Below, one piece after another: positions 17,062-27,830 of a stretch of DNA of 64,000 bases. The DNA comes from Eunapius fragilis. Taxonomy: Eukaryota; Porifera; Demospongiae; Spongillida; Spongillidae. Under the pieces are notes generated by a model. That model worked only from the letters and a program-made list of their open reading frames with translations, had not been told where the DNA came from and did not search any database. The stretch covers positions 5,535,335 through 5,599,334 of the forward strand of contig OY811989.1 in assembly GCA_963681505.1 (NCBI GenBank), written 5' to 3'. A program made the translations under genes and the position numbers. Position 1 is the stretch's first letter. The number at the start of each line of letters is the position of its first letter.

Positions 17062-20000
17062 CTGTTTGAAGGGAGACACATGTGCCCACACTATATTAAC
17101 AAAGGTTCAAACTCACAGTCATTTCTTTTGCAGTCATTGTGCAGTGAGAATGAAATAGTAAAGTGTAGCACAGTAAAACATAGAATACAAACAAATTTGA
17201 TTTACAAACTTCAGCAATGCATTTAATGTGTTATATGCGACGGAAAATGCATTAATTGATACTTACACACTAATAATATCCATGGTGATGAGGAATAATA
17301 AGTAGATATGAAAAGGTGCCATGGGAAACGCAACACTATTGATACTTACGCACTGCATCATACATCATGTTGACAAGGGATTTAAGTATGCAGTTTAATA
17401 TCCTACGGGAAATGAAGCACTGTTTGCACTTACACACTATATTGTCCATAACAGTGTGCATAGGGGCAAGGAATAAGTAGGCATTGTAAAGATGTAATGG
17501 CCGGGGAAATGCAACAATCATTGATACTTACTTGCTGCCAATATAGTATCCATGGGAACAAGGAATAAGTAGAATTGTAAAGGTGCAATGGGAAATGCAA
17601 CATCATTGATACTTACTCTCTGCATTGTTCACAGCAGTATCCATGGCAACAAGGAATAAATAGTATTGTAAAGGTGAAATGGGAAATGAAAATCATTGAT
17701 ACGTACAGTCTTGCATTGTTCATAACAGTATCCATGGCAACAAGAATACGTAGGCATTGTAAAGGTGTAATGAGAAATGCAACATCATTGATACTTACCA
17801 CCTGCATTATTCATAATAGTATCCATGGCAACGGGCATTGTAAAGGTGCAATGTGAAATGCAACATCATTGATACTTACAGTCTGCATTGTTCATAATAG
17901 TATCCATGGCAACAAGGCATTGTAAAGGTGCAATGGGAAATGCAACATCATTGATACTTACAGGCTGCATTGTTCATAATAGTATCCATGGCAACAAGGC
18001 ATTGTAAAGGTGCAATGGGAAATGCAACATCATTGATACTTACTCCCTGCATTGTTCATCATAGTATCCATGGCAACAAGGAATAAGTAGGTGCAATGGG
18101 AAAAGCAACATCATTGATACTTACCAACTGCATTGTTCATAATAGTATCCATGGCAACAAGGAATAAGTAGGTGCAATGGGAAATGCAACATCATTGATA
18201 CTTACTTTCTGCATTGTTCATGATAGTATCCATGGCAACAAGGAATAAGTAGGCATTGTGTAAAGGTGCAATGGGAAATGCAACATCATTGATACTTACA
18301 GTCTGCATTGTTCATAATAGTATCCATGGCAACAAGGAATAAGTAGGCATTGTAAAGGTGTAATGGGAAATGCAACATCATTGATACTTACCAACTGCAT
18401 TGTTCATAATAGTATCCATGGCAACAAGGAATAAGTAGGTGCAATGGGAAATGCAACATCATTGATACTTACAATCTGCATTGTTCATGATAGTATTCAT
18501 GGCAACAAGGAATAAGTAGGTGCAATGGGAAATGCAACATCATTGATACTTACTCCCTGCATTGTTCATAATAGTATCGATGGCAACAACGAATAAGTAG
18601 GTGCAATGGGAAATGCAACATCATTGATACTTACAATCTGCATTGTTCATGATAGTATTCATGGCAACAAGGAATAAGTAGCCATTGTAAAAGTGCAATG
18701 GGAAATGCAACATCATTGATACTTACACACTGGATTGATAATATATAAATCATGGTGACAAGGTCAGAATGATTAGATATGTTAAGATGAGAAATTACTT
18801 ACAGGCTGCATCCATGGTGATAAGGAAGAAGTAGGCATTGTAAAGGTGCAATGGGAAATGTGACATCATTGATACTTACACGCTGCATTGTTCACAATAT
18901 AGTATCATGACAGCAAGGAATAAGTAAGTATAATAAAGGTGCAATGAGAAATGAAACACATTGATACTTACTTTCTGCATTGTTAGTACAGGTAATAGTA
19001 TCCATGGAATTAGAAGATTAAAAGCATGTAAGGTGCAAAGGGGAATGCTATATTCTTACACACTGCATTGTTCATAATAGCATCATGGTGGCAAAGAATA
19101 AGTAGGCATTGTAAAAGTGCAAGTGAAAATGTGAAACTTACGGTCTGCATAATAGTATCCATGGCAAAAAGGAATAAGTAGGCATTGTAAAGGTGCAATG
19201 GGAAATGCAAATCATTGATACGTACAGTCTTGCATTGTTTATAATAGTATCCATGGCAACAAGGAATAAATAGGCATTGTAAAAGTGCAATGGAAAATGC
19301 AACATCATTAATACTTACAAGCTGCATAATTGTTCATAATAGTATCCATGGCAACAAGGAATAAGTAGGCATTGTAAAGGTGTAATGGGAAATGCAAATC
19401 ATTGATACGTACAGTCTTGCATTGTTCATAATAGTATCCATGGCAACAAGAAATAAGTAGGCATTGTAAAAGTGCAATGGAAAATGCAACATCATTGATA
19501 CTTACAAGCTGCATAATTGTTCATAATAGTATCCATGGCAACAAGGAATAAGTAGGCATTGTAAAGGTGCAATGGGAAATGCAACATCATTGATACTTAC
19601 AGGCTGCATAATTGTTCATAATTGAATCCAGAGTATTGAGGAATAAGTAGGCATTGTAAAGGTGCAATGGGAAATGCAAATCATTGATATGTACAGTCTT
19701 GCATTGTTCATAATAGCATCCATGGCAATAAGGAATAAATAAGCATTGTAAAAGTGCAATGGGAAATGCAACATCATTGATACTTACTCCCTGCATTGTT
19801 CATAATGGTATCCATGGCAACAAGGAATAAGTAGGCATTGTAAAGGTGCAATGGGAAATGCAACATCATTGATACTTACAGGCTGCATTGTTAATAGTAG
19901 TATCCATGGCAACAAGGAATAAGTAGGCATTGTAAAGGTGCAATGGGAAATGTGACATCATTAATACTTACAGGCTGCATTGTTAATAGTAGTATCCATG

Positions 20001-20705
20001 GCAACAGGGAATAAGTAGGCATTGTAAAGGTGCAATGGGAAATGTAACATTGATACTTACAAGCTGCATAATTGCTCATAATAGTATCCATGGCAACAAG
20101 GAATAAGTAGGCATTGTAAAGGTGCAATGGGAAATGCAACATCATTGATACTTACAGTCTGCATTGTTCATAATAGTATCCATGGCAACAAGGAATAAGT
20201 AGGCATTGTAAAGGTGTAATGAAAAATGCAACATCATTGATACTTACAGTCTGCATTGTTCATAATAGTATCCATGGCAACAAGGAATACGTAGGCATTG
20301 TAAAGGTGTAATGAGAAATGCAACATCATTGATACTTACACACTGGATCGTAATGTTCCATGGTAACAAGGCCAGAATAAGTAGCAATACATGGAACAAT
20401 GGGATATACGGCACCACAACTTATTTATACTTACTTTCTCGGCAATCGTCAAACGTCCTACAAATAAAATAACCAGTATGCATGGATTATAAATTAATAC
20501 ACACCTGACAGGCCACTTTACCCTTTAGGTTAGCCGATAATCTGCCCTTGTGACTTGGATCTATGATATCAACCTCTTTGTTCATCTCAACTGGATTGTT
20601 CAGTTGTTGCTGCACGAAATCGTCCTCTAGGTCCTTATAGCTCTGGGGACGAGCATCGGCAAATAGCGCCAGTAGGGCCACAAGAACAGCCAGTTCCTTC
20701 AGCAT
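17014..20705 (-). CDS. Candidate secreted peptide gene built from 36 single-codon microexons
   Basis: Model on the minus strand. Exon 1 (20705-20522) starts with MLKELAVLVALLALFADA, a clear signal peptide, then an acidic pro-region. Its donor GTAAAG (phase 1) joins a 23-nt exon (20457-20435) reading GRLTIAEK and restoring phase 0. Then come 36 exons of exactly 3 nt (20342-17267) and a last exon (17061-17014) with acceptor CTCCCTTCAAACAG and 15 codons plus TAG. The total is about 120 residues. All phases agree without adjustment. The array contributes 6 Cys, 9 Thr, 5 Pro, 5 Leu, 3 Gly, 2 each of Lys, Arg and Ile, 1 Val and 1 Gln. Three Cys are adjacent at its end. An alternative exon 1 donor at 20504 (CAG|GTGTGT) works only if the second exon is also 3 nt (AAA, 20435-20437). 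No homology is recognised; the product looks like a secreted, perhaps disulfide-containing peptide. The gene structure is inference from sequence and needs transcript evidence. Confidence 0.6.
17267..20342 (-). CDS. Tandem array of 36 three-nucleotide microexons
   Basis: Each unit reads ...ATGCAG or a variant, NNN, GTAAGTATC or a variant on the minus strand; introns are 73-95 nt. Low coordinate and minus-strand triplet: 20340 TGT; 20248 ACT; 20156 ACT; 20061 CTT; 19972 CCT; 19880 CCT; 19788 GGA; 19695 ACT; 19601 CCT; 19506 CTT; 19413 ACT; 19319 CTT. Next group: 19226 ACT; 19142 ACC; 19060 TGT; 18972 AAA; 18880 CGT; 18803 CCT; 18727 TGT; 18635 ATT; 18554 GGA; 18473 ATT; 18392 TTG; 18300 ACT. 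Last group: 18206 AAA; 18125 TTG; 18044 GGA; 17962 CCT; 17880 ACT; 17799 GTG; 17707 ACT; 17617 AGA; 17532 CAA; 17434 TGT; 17350 TGC; 17267 TGT. There are 14 different triplets and no stops. The typical intron contains no AG between its donor and its terminal AG, which leaves one usable acceptor. The donor GTAAGTAT matches U1 almost fully. Confidence 0.6.
20522..20705 (-). CDS. Exon 1 of microexon gene: signal peptide and pro-region
   Basis: The ATG at 20705 opens a hydrophobic signal segment (LAVLVALLALFADA) with a probable cleavage site before RPQSY. Residues 20-61 are acidic/amide-rich (DLEDDFVQQQ). The frame is open further upstream, but only this start gives a signal peptide at the N terminus. 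Confidence 0.7.
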
Positions 20706-21049
20706 TCTCTGTCGTTTAGTCGGCTGCGCAAAGGTATGGAAATATGACTGAACAATTTGTTTAAATACGCATGTCCAGACGGAAATTGCAAAGCCGTGTT
20801 CATGAAGGATTTCAAATTGGTATAATCTTTCTGTGGTTTGTGGTCGCGTCCCCAATACCTTGGTAAAGCAAGACTTAGGGTTAGCAAGTGTGGAAGTTAT
20901 ATATGTCACTAGGCTCACCAAGCTCAGGATTATTTCAAAGGGAGTGACCTAGAGTATGCTTGTTATACCTTCCTAAAGGATATCCTGCATGGAGGAGTAG
21001 TCAGGGCACCAAGACTATTACAACCCCTACCCCTATGGAGACTGTGGAG

Positions 21050-21840
21050 GCTCCTATATAGATATGTCCCTCAAAAAAAAACATGATGTGTATACACATT
21101 GCCCCCTCCCCCCCCCTCACTCACATCACACCAATATTTATAACTTGCATCCTTTTACAATCCATTAAGGAAGATTAATTGTAGTTGTGTGTGCTTGTGT
21201 GTGTGCATTCACTCCGCATCCGCAGCTAGGTATTGATCCGGCATTGATTGAGCTAGTGGCGAAATAAATAGTTCATGTTTTCAATCAAGCTGTAAAAAGT
21301 CTACAGTCCTTCAATGAAATTTAAGTACTTTTGCTATCTAGACCGTTGGTTCTGATTAGGTCACACACACCTGACCCCTCGCCCCCCTCCCCACGATCCC
21401 TAAAGGGTCCAAAACGGGCCAATAATACCAGGATGGAGACAAACGAATAGTTTATCCATGTTCTTCGATGAATATGAAAATGGATTTCACTGAAAAGAAA
21501 TCATAAAAAAGTACGGTGTGTGGAGAGAGCTGTGATTTCTGAAAGTAAATGTGGTTCTTTAACGGATGTTTACCCTTACTACCAGTGCGTAAACCCTTCT
21601 GGTCAGGTTAACCACAACTGAGCTTCGTATACATGTATTCACTTCTAAATGTGGTATGACCCCACCAGAACAATGGCATCCAACACTGCAAAAGGCTAAG
21701 ACGAACGAGTGGCATACTCTGCCTACATTTATACCTATGTGCTGAAGACAATGTGGGTTGTATGGTTTAGAAATTTGAGACATATTAGTTTGAAAAGAGG
21801 CTTTTATCAGGCACTCACATATCAAGAAATCGCCATACAT
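21050..21840 (-). repeat. Interspersed repeat R1, solitary copy
   Basis: Carries the same block order as the copies at 12960-14060, reverse complemented, outside the inverted arms. This shows that R1 is mobile and not just part of the large duplication. The flanking stretch 21840-23590 shows no gene, only GT/CA microsatellites. Confidence 0.75.
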
Positions 21841-22420
21841 TAGCGGTCATCTTGCATTTTATTTCAAATTGAATTCTAAATGACCTTAGAAAATACTAAA
21901 AATTGGTCTGAATTTGAATTGTAGTTTTCATTGCGTTCCAATAAAGCAATTATATACAAAAATCAAGACAAAAAACGTAATTACCATCGTAGTCTCGTTC
22001 CCGGGTCTGGGGACGAGACTAGCTGGTAATTACAATTACTGCTCAATAACTTCAAATTAATGCAATTGTAATTGCGCTTCGTTAATAAATTCCTATACTC
22101 AAGCGCCCCACCCACCAGACAAGTGGTGGATGCACAAATAATAAAACTCGGACTTCCGCCGTGACATATATATTACTCGTTTATCAAGGCAGTCTGATAA
22201 ACTTAAGCGGTACCCCCTACAGCCTTGGGAATCCTTGCATTGCCGTTGTTCTCTTTCAAGATATGTATGGCTACCGTTTTATTATTTTTTATTGTACGCT
22301 TTAAGTACTGTGACGTCACGTTGAGAATCTCCTAGCAGGGCCTGTAAATTAAAAACATAACCCTTGTTGTGTGGAAGTCCTGGTAGCAATTCATGCATGT
22401 AGTGATGTATATTCAGGGTC

Positions 22421-22438
22421 TGGTGAGTGAGTGAGTGA

Positions 22439-22508
<70 letters not shown>

Positions 22509-22627
22509 GTTGCATGCTCATAAGGTTTCTTGACCACATCAGCAGTGGTCATGTGTAAACAGATCCCAAATTGAACTGTCACATCTACTGTAGAGCCAGG
22601 ACAATGTCCCATGTCATGCCTTACACA

Positions 22628-22702
<75 letters not shown>

Positions 22703-22705
22703 ACA
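22421..22705. repeat. GT and CA microsatellites flanking about 120 bp
   Basis: (GAGT)n(GT)n at 22421-22503 and (CA)n at 22624-22705 are mutually inverted and could fold back. The stretch 20706-23590 otherwise shows no gene apart from R1. Confidence 0.8.
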
Positions 22706-23744
22706 CGGAGGAGGGGCACATTAAGATGGAAATCTGATATCAGCAGTAGTCTCCTGGGCAAGTGCCTTCATGAGGTCAGCATCTATTTCAAAAATCATGT
22801 AATAATACGCATTGCCCAAAACACATTCAAGTATAAACCCAGAAGCACAGTTTTAGGATTATCAGCTCTGTCAAATTTGTGGTTAACTGGACTAAGGTAG
22901 GTTACATAGTACATGCACTGCTTCATGCTGTGGCCTCGCTTGTGGTATACATGTATAAAAGGACTATAAACTAGCATCAACTTCAAACCCACATGTTAAA
23001 AGTCCTTCCTATTTTCAGGACTTATAGCCACACCATACACTGTATGTGCTGTGTTGTATGTACTCAACTGGTATGTTGTATGAGGGGGGAGGAAAGGGGG
23101 TGGGGCATTGCCCCTGCACAAAGAGGGAGGGTGGTGGTGAGGAGGATGGTACACCAGTGTACCATCCTCAGAATTTTTAAATTTAGGTGAGATCCCCCCA
23201 CACTCTGAAGCCTTGGAGAAGCCATGGGTTTATATGAAGCCATGTGTGTGAATAGCTCAGCATATAAACTTTCCAGTGGCCCAGTCCTTACATCTATTGA
23301 GATAGGGTTTCACTGCCACTATCAAGGCTTCCTTCCAGTAAAAAGCTACAGACCCCTAGAAATGGACCACGTACATAACAAAAAAACGCGCGCACAAGCC
23401 CACACACAGTTTGCTATGAAGAAATGCAAAGCCTCTCATTTAAGTCATTTAGCACATGGAATGTAGAAATATGTGAGGTGGTGGCAAGCAGATAGGCCAG
23501 CTAATAACTAATGCCTCTGCACTGCATGTAGGACACAGGAACTAGTGAGACACACCCACCCATAATCAGAGTACTTGGTGCCATTGTTTCTGGATCACAG
23601 TGCCACATTGCAATCCAGTAGGTACATCACACACACAACATACCCGTCCAGTGCAAACAACAGTACAGACAACACACTTATATTCTTATGAACACACCAG
23701 TCCAGTACATAAAACACACTTGTACAGAACTTTCTACACACCAG

Positions 23745-24350
23745 ACCAACACACTAGTCCAGTACATACAACACATCAGTCCAGTACATACAACACACCA
23801 GTCCAGTACATACAACACACCAGTCCAGTACATACAACACACCAGTCCAGTACATACAACACACCAGTCCAGTACATGCAACACACCAGTCCAGTACATA
23901 CAACACACCAGTCCAGTACATACAACACACAAGTCCAGTACATGCAACACACCAGTCCAGTACATGCAACACACCAGTCCAGTACATACGACACACCAGT
24001 CCAGTACATACGACACACCAGTCCATAACATGCAACACACCAGTCCAGTACATACGACACACCAGTCCAGTACATACGACACACCAGTCCAGTACATGCA
24101 ACATACCAGTCCAGTACATACAACACACCAGTCCAGTACATGCAACACACCAGTTCAGTACATGCAACACACCAGTCCAGTACATACAACACACCAGTCC
24201 AGTACATGCAACACACCAGTCCAGTACATACAACACACCAGTCCAGTACATACAACACACCAGTCCAGTACATGCAACACACCAGTCCAGTACATACAAC
24301 GCACCAGTCCAGTGCATACAACACACCAGTCCAGTACATGCTTGTAACAC
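23745..24350. repeat. 22-bp minisatellite, about 27 units
   Basis: Unit CCAGTCCAGTACATACAACACA with ATACA/ATGCA variation. The long open frames through it on both strands are products of the repeat and not genes. Confidence 0.9.
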
Positions 24351-24530
24351 GCCAGTCCTGTACATTAACAACACACCAAACCAGCAAACACCAGTCCAGT
24401 TGATAGGAACAGGCTATGTTTTGATATGAAAGCCTTTGCACTTTTGTGGCTGCTGTTTTATAGGACTGGTACAACTTTTTTTCCAAGTTGCCGTCATGAC
24501 TTGGACGCTCCAAATGCAACCTGGTACAGT

Positions 24531-24719
24531 ACTGGCTCGATCATAGAGAAAATTCGCAGCTCGATCATACAGAAAATAAAGCATATACATTGGTAACTAA
24601 AGAAACCATCAGTGTTCATAGCAACCACTATGAAAACTAATAGTTGGCTTAGTCCCAATGTATATGCTTTATTTTCTCCATGAGCAAGCTGCGAAATGTC
24701 TCTATGACTGAGCCAGTAC
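24531..24719. repeat. Foldback element
   Basis: Outer segments 24531-24594 and 24655-24719 are imperfect reverse complements (TGGCTCGATCATAGAG... with ...CTCTATGACTGAGCCA; AAAATAAAGCATATACATTGG with its complement). The loop is about 60 bp. It resembles a MITE; a (CA)n tract follows at 24725-24803. Confidence 0.7.
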
Positions 24720-24722
24720 TAT

Positions 24723-24804
<82 letters not shown>

Positions 24805-24863
24805 TATTCCAGAATACAGGAGAACCAATCAAAACAGCTCATAACAATTTAACATAGATTAGG

Positions 24864-25840
24864 TCAGAGGTCATCAACAATAGTGTCCAGTGCAATTGAG
24901 AGGTCATCAACAATAGTGTCCAGTGCAATTGCCAAGTAGCCCTTGCAGTTTAAGTTAGTGGTATCTTCTTTGGATAACCTGAATACATCTGGCAACAGCC
25001 CGGTGCTCACCAGTGTTTCAAATTCAGGAGGGCATAATGGCAGATCCCTGCAAGTCTGTGTAGCTAAGCAGTATGCCAGCTCTTGAGCATCCACAGGCTT
25101 CTTGCACTCCATGAAAGGCCCACCTATAGAGTACCGAAGTAATGTAGCAACCACACCTCAGTGCAAGTCTTACCTAGGTGTCCTCCAAGATTGTACAGGT
25201 CATTAGGAACATCATAGGGACAGTCTGCAGATCTGTTATATCTAATCCTGTGAGTGTTCCAACATGCCTTGAACTCGTCCAAGTCGTTTTGAATCAATGG
25301 TGTGAAAACAAACCCTGCAACATGACTATAGGGTCAAATAAAATTTACATTTTCTGATGACACTAACATTCCGTATCGCTGAAGTAGATCATCAGGGTCA
25401 TACAGGCCATCCTCAACCAAAGACTGAAAATTTGTAACCAATACAACTGTCACATGCATCCTTCAAACGACTGTCACATGCATCCTTCAATAGACTGTCA
25501 CGTGCATCCTTCAATCTATGTGCCTTTATGTATTGCAACGAAGCACAACCCTAATTTACCTTCCAGCTTCAGAATCGTTTCCAGAAAAAAATAACATGAG
25601 GATCATTATTGGATGAGCACACTTTAGCTCACATAACCTTCCTTGAGAACCTAGGAATAAGAAGACATACTTATAATGGCTCACACAAAACATCGAGATT
25701 TACCCATCAATGCAGGCATGAATTGGAAAACCGAATGGTTTCAGTTTCCAGCAGGCAGGAGATGCAGAGTTAAAAGGATGAGAGGCTGCCAGAGAAAACG
25801 GAACAGCTGCTAGGAGTACACTCAAACTGGAGAAGGACTA
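24864..25840 (-). pseudogene. Decayed integrase-core-like (transposon-derived) gene, 3' part
   Basis: Exons in phase at 25423-25368, 25325-25174 and 25123-24864 (stop) read SLVEDGLYDPDDLLQRYG, then FVFTPLIQNDLDEFKACWNTHRIR, then GGPFMECKKP... ending in a duplicated IALDTIVDDL segment. The motif of a late helix followed by W-N-x-H-x-I/M-R is typical of the integrase-core (DDE) proteins found in many fish and invertebrate genomes. Upstream pieces (about 25840-25550) still resemble the core (IHACIDGFSR, SSNNDPHV) but have in-frame TGA codons between them, so the catalytic part appears broken. The three downstream exons are clean, so either a recent loss or a reused 3' portion is possible. The 33-bp duplication at its end (24870-24930) keeps frame. 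Confidence 0.6.
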
Positions 25841-25899
25841 GTAGTTTACATATCTGTGCTGTTTGTTCGTAATTATCAGGTACTGGACCAGTCATCATT

Positions 25900-27830
25900 G
25901 GAACATGTTAACATCGTACCCTCTCTTCCCTCCCCTGTCCTCCCACCTCTCCCTCTGCTCCCTCCTCTCATCCTTCCCTCCCTCTCCTCCCTGCCCTACT
26001 CCTCTCTCCCCTCCCCTTTCTCCCTCCTCTCCCCTCCTCACTCCTCCCTCTCCTCTGCTCCTCCTCTCCTCTGCTCTTCCTCTCCTCTGCTCCTCCCCTC
26101 CTCTCTCCCTCCCTCCCTCCTCCCCTCTCCTCACTCTCCTTCTTCCTCCCCTCCCTTCTCCCTCCCCTCCTTAATAATTCTGTTTACACTTATAACTACA
26201 CTGTCAAAGTACTGCTCATACACGTCACAAGTACAGTCCTATTGTGAATCAGCACCTACATGTAATGGCACTTCCAGTGGGTGCCGTCAGGGGATGTATA
26301 CTTATGGTAACTCTGAACATTGATAGAATGCCTTCCTTTTCTTACGTATAGCCACCAGAAGGCTTCCATAGACTCTGCAACGTTTCTGGAGCTGGTCAAC
26401 GTGGTGTTACATCTAGGCTATGTGACCGAACAAAGCAACAGAAGCCGCATTATGCAAAGCAAAGCCGTTTATTGTGTGATGAAAAAAAAAATATGATTGC
26501 ATGTTTCTGTACAGTGTAGTTTACGATGCGGCATACCAACCCAGAGCCAGCGGAAGGTCTAAATTTTAACCCAGGCAAGAGGAGGAAGCTTTTTAAGTAT
26601 GTGTCATGAAACTAGGTTGTTTTTTTTATAGTACGTATAGCCGTATATTTATTTATTTATTTAAGATTAAAAGATAAACCTTAATTGAGACACTAGGAGT
26701 CAATAAACTGGAAGATAGCTAGCTAACATGGCCTTGGCCCTTACATTATTTGGCTCTCTCCAGGACGATGCTGAGCCTACCGTACAGAGCCGATCGCGAC
26801 ACAGCCGAAGACTTGGAACGAGCCGTGCTTATTTAATTTACTTTTTAAGCCCAAAAATCTACCCAGGCAATTGCCTGGGTTGCCTGCTGCGCTCCGCCGG
26901 CCATGCTGAACCGTCTTGAGAATTTGTCTGTGCTTGGTACGATATCCGTATATAAATTGGCTACGCGTTATTAAGGGTTGCGATATGAAGAGTGCGCATA
27001 TAGTCTCTACTACGACAATACACCAGTTAAATGGGAGGGATCAACTGGTATTTGATGTTAAATGAACAAGATGCAGCTCTCTCAAAAAACACCACATCAA
27101 TGAGGCCATGGCGCATCTAGCCGCAATGGCTTACGGTATTGTCTAATTATGGACCCTTTTGTCCAGCCATATGTATACAGGGCACGATAAAAATAACTAC
27201 AAGTTATTAATTTGTATTACGATGCTGGATTACATCAGCTGGTAAGCGCCATTTTTTTTCAGCAGTGAATTCTATTATGGCCAACAGAGGACCTTGTTCA
27301 CTTTTAAATTGTTAGGAAGGAACATATTAAGAGAAATAAATTATATTCAGCTGTTATAAAATACTAGAATGTATGAAGAGTAGTAATCCAATGGCGCAAC
27401 TAGAAATATCTTTATGTGTCAATAATTATTCTTTGTGGAATATTGTAATGAGGTCAAAAAAATAGCACATTGCATACTTGTCTATGGGAAGCACTATTTT
27501 GCTTTTTGGAAGCGAAAAGTTCAATATAAAGGGATACATTTTTTTACTGATTTGATGAACTGTGATACTGATTGAGATAGATCCGTTGGCGCAAGTGTTG
27601 TATCACCTAGGGCTGGTTAGTTATTATCAAGTATTATAATTTTCCGTACAAAATCAATAGAACAATTCTTGAATATTACACAAAAGTATAAAACGGAACA
27701 ATCAAACAAAAATCATATTTAAACCTTGGTAAACATTAGCAACAGCAAACAATTACAAATGACCGAAATCCAGACTTTCAGGTTTCCCGTTGACCGCTCA
27801 TTTCTCGATATGATGAAGAATGGCATTATT
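25900..27830. other. No gene recognised
   Basis: A C/T-rich tract (25917-26175) is followed by unique-looking DNA. A perfect 20-bp palindrome ACCCAGGCAATTGCCTGGGT lies near 26862, with a related half-site near 26568. Short frames lack domain or splice support. Confidence 0.5.

Noticed and set aside
17336..20145. Short minus-strand frames with repeated CLLIPCCHGYYYEQC-like segments
   Set aside because: They read the intron bodies of the microexon array; they depend on repeat composition and contain the splice signals.
17267..20342. CRISPR-like array of regular repeats
   Set aside because: The variable part is only 3 nt and lies between splice signals; animal gene context. Units are adjacent repeats without true spacers.
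20435..20504. Exon 1 donor at CAG|GTGTGT joined to the 23-nt exon
   Set aside because: It gives GAC GTT TGA, a stop; the GTAAAG donor at 20521 keeps frame, though a 3-nt second exon would also work.
23600..24519. Frames of up to 247 codons with repeated TSPVHTTHQSS or YWTGV
   Set aside because: 22-bp minisatellite; open in several frames and on both strands, no splice or domain support.
26728..26919. 63-codon frame with Leu-rich start
   Set aside because: No domain, splice signals or conservation clue; inside repeat-like DNA with a palindrome.
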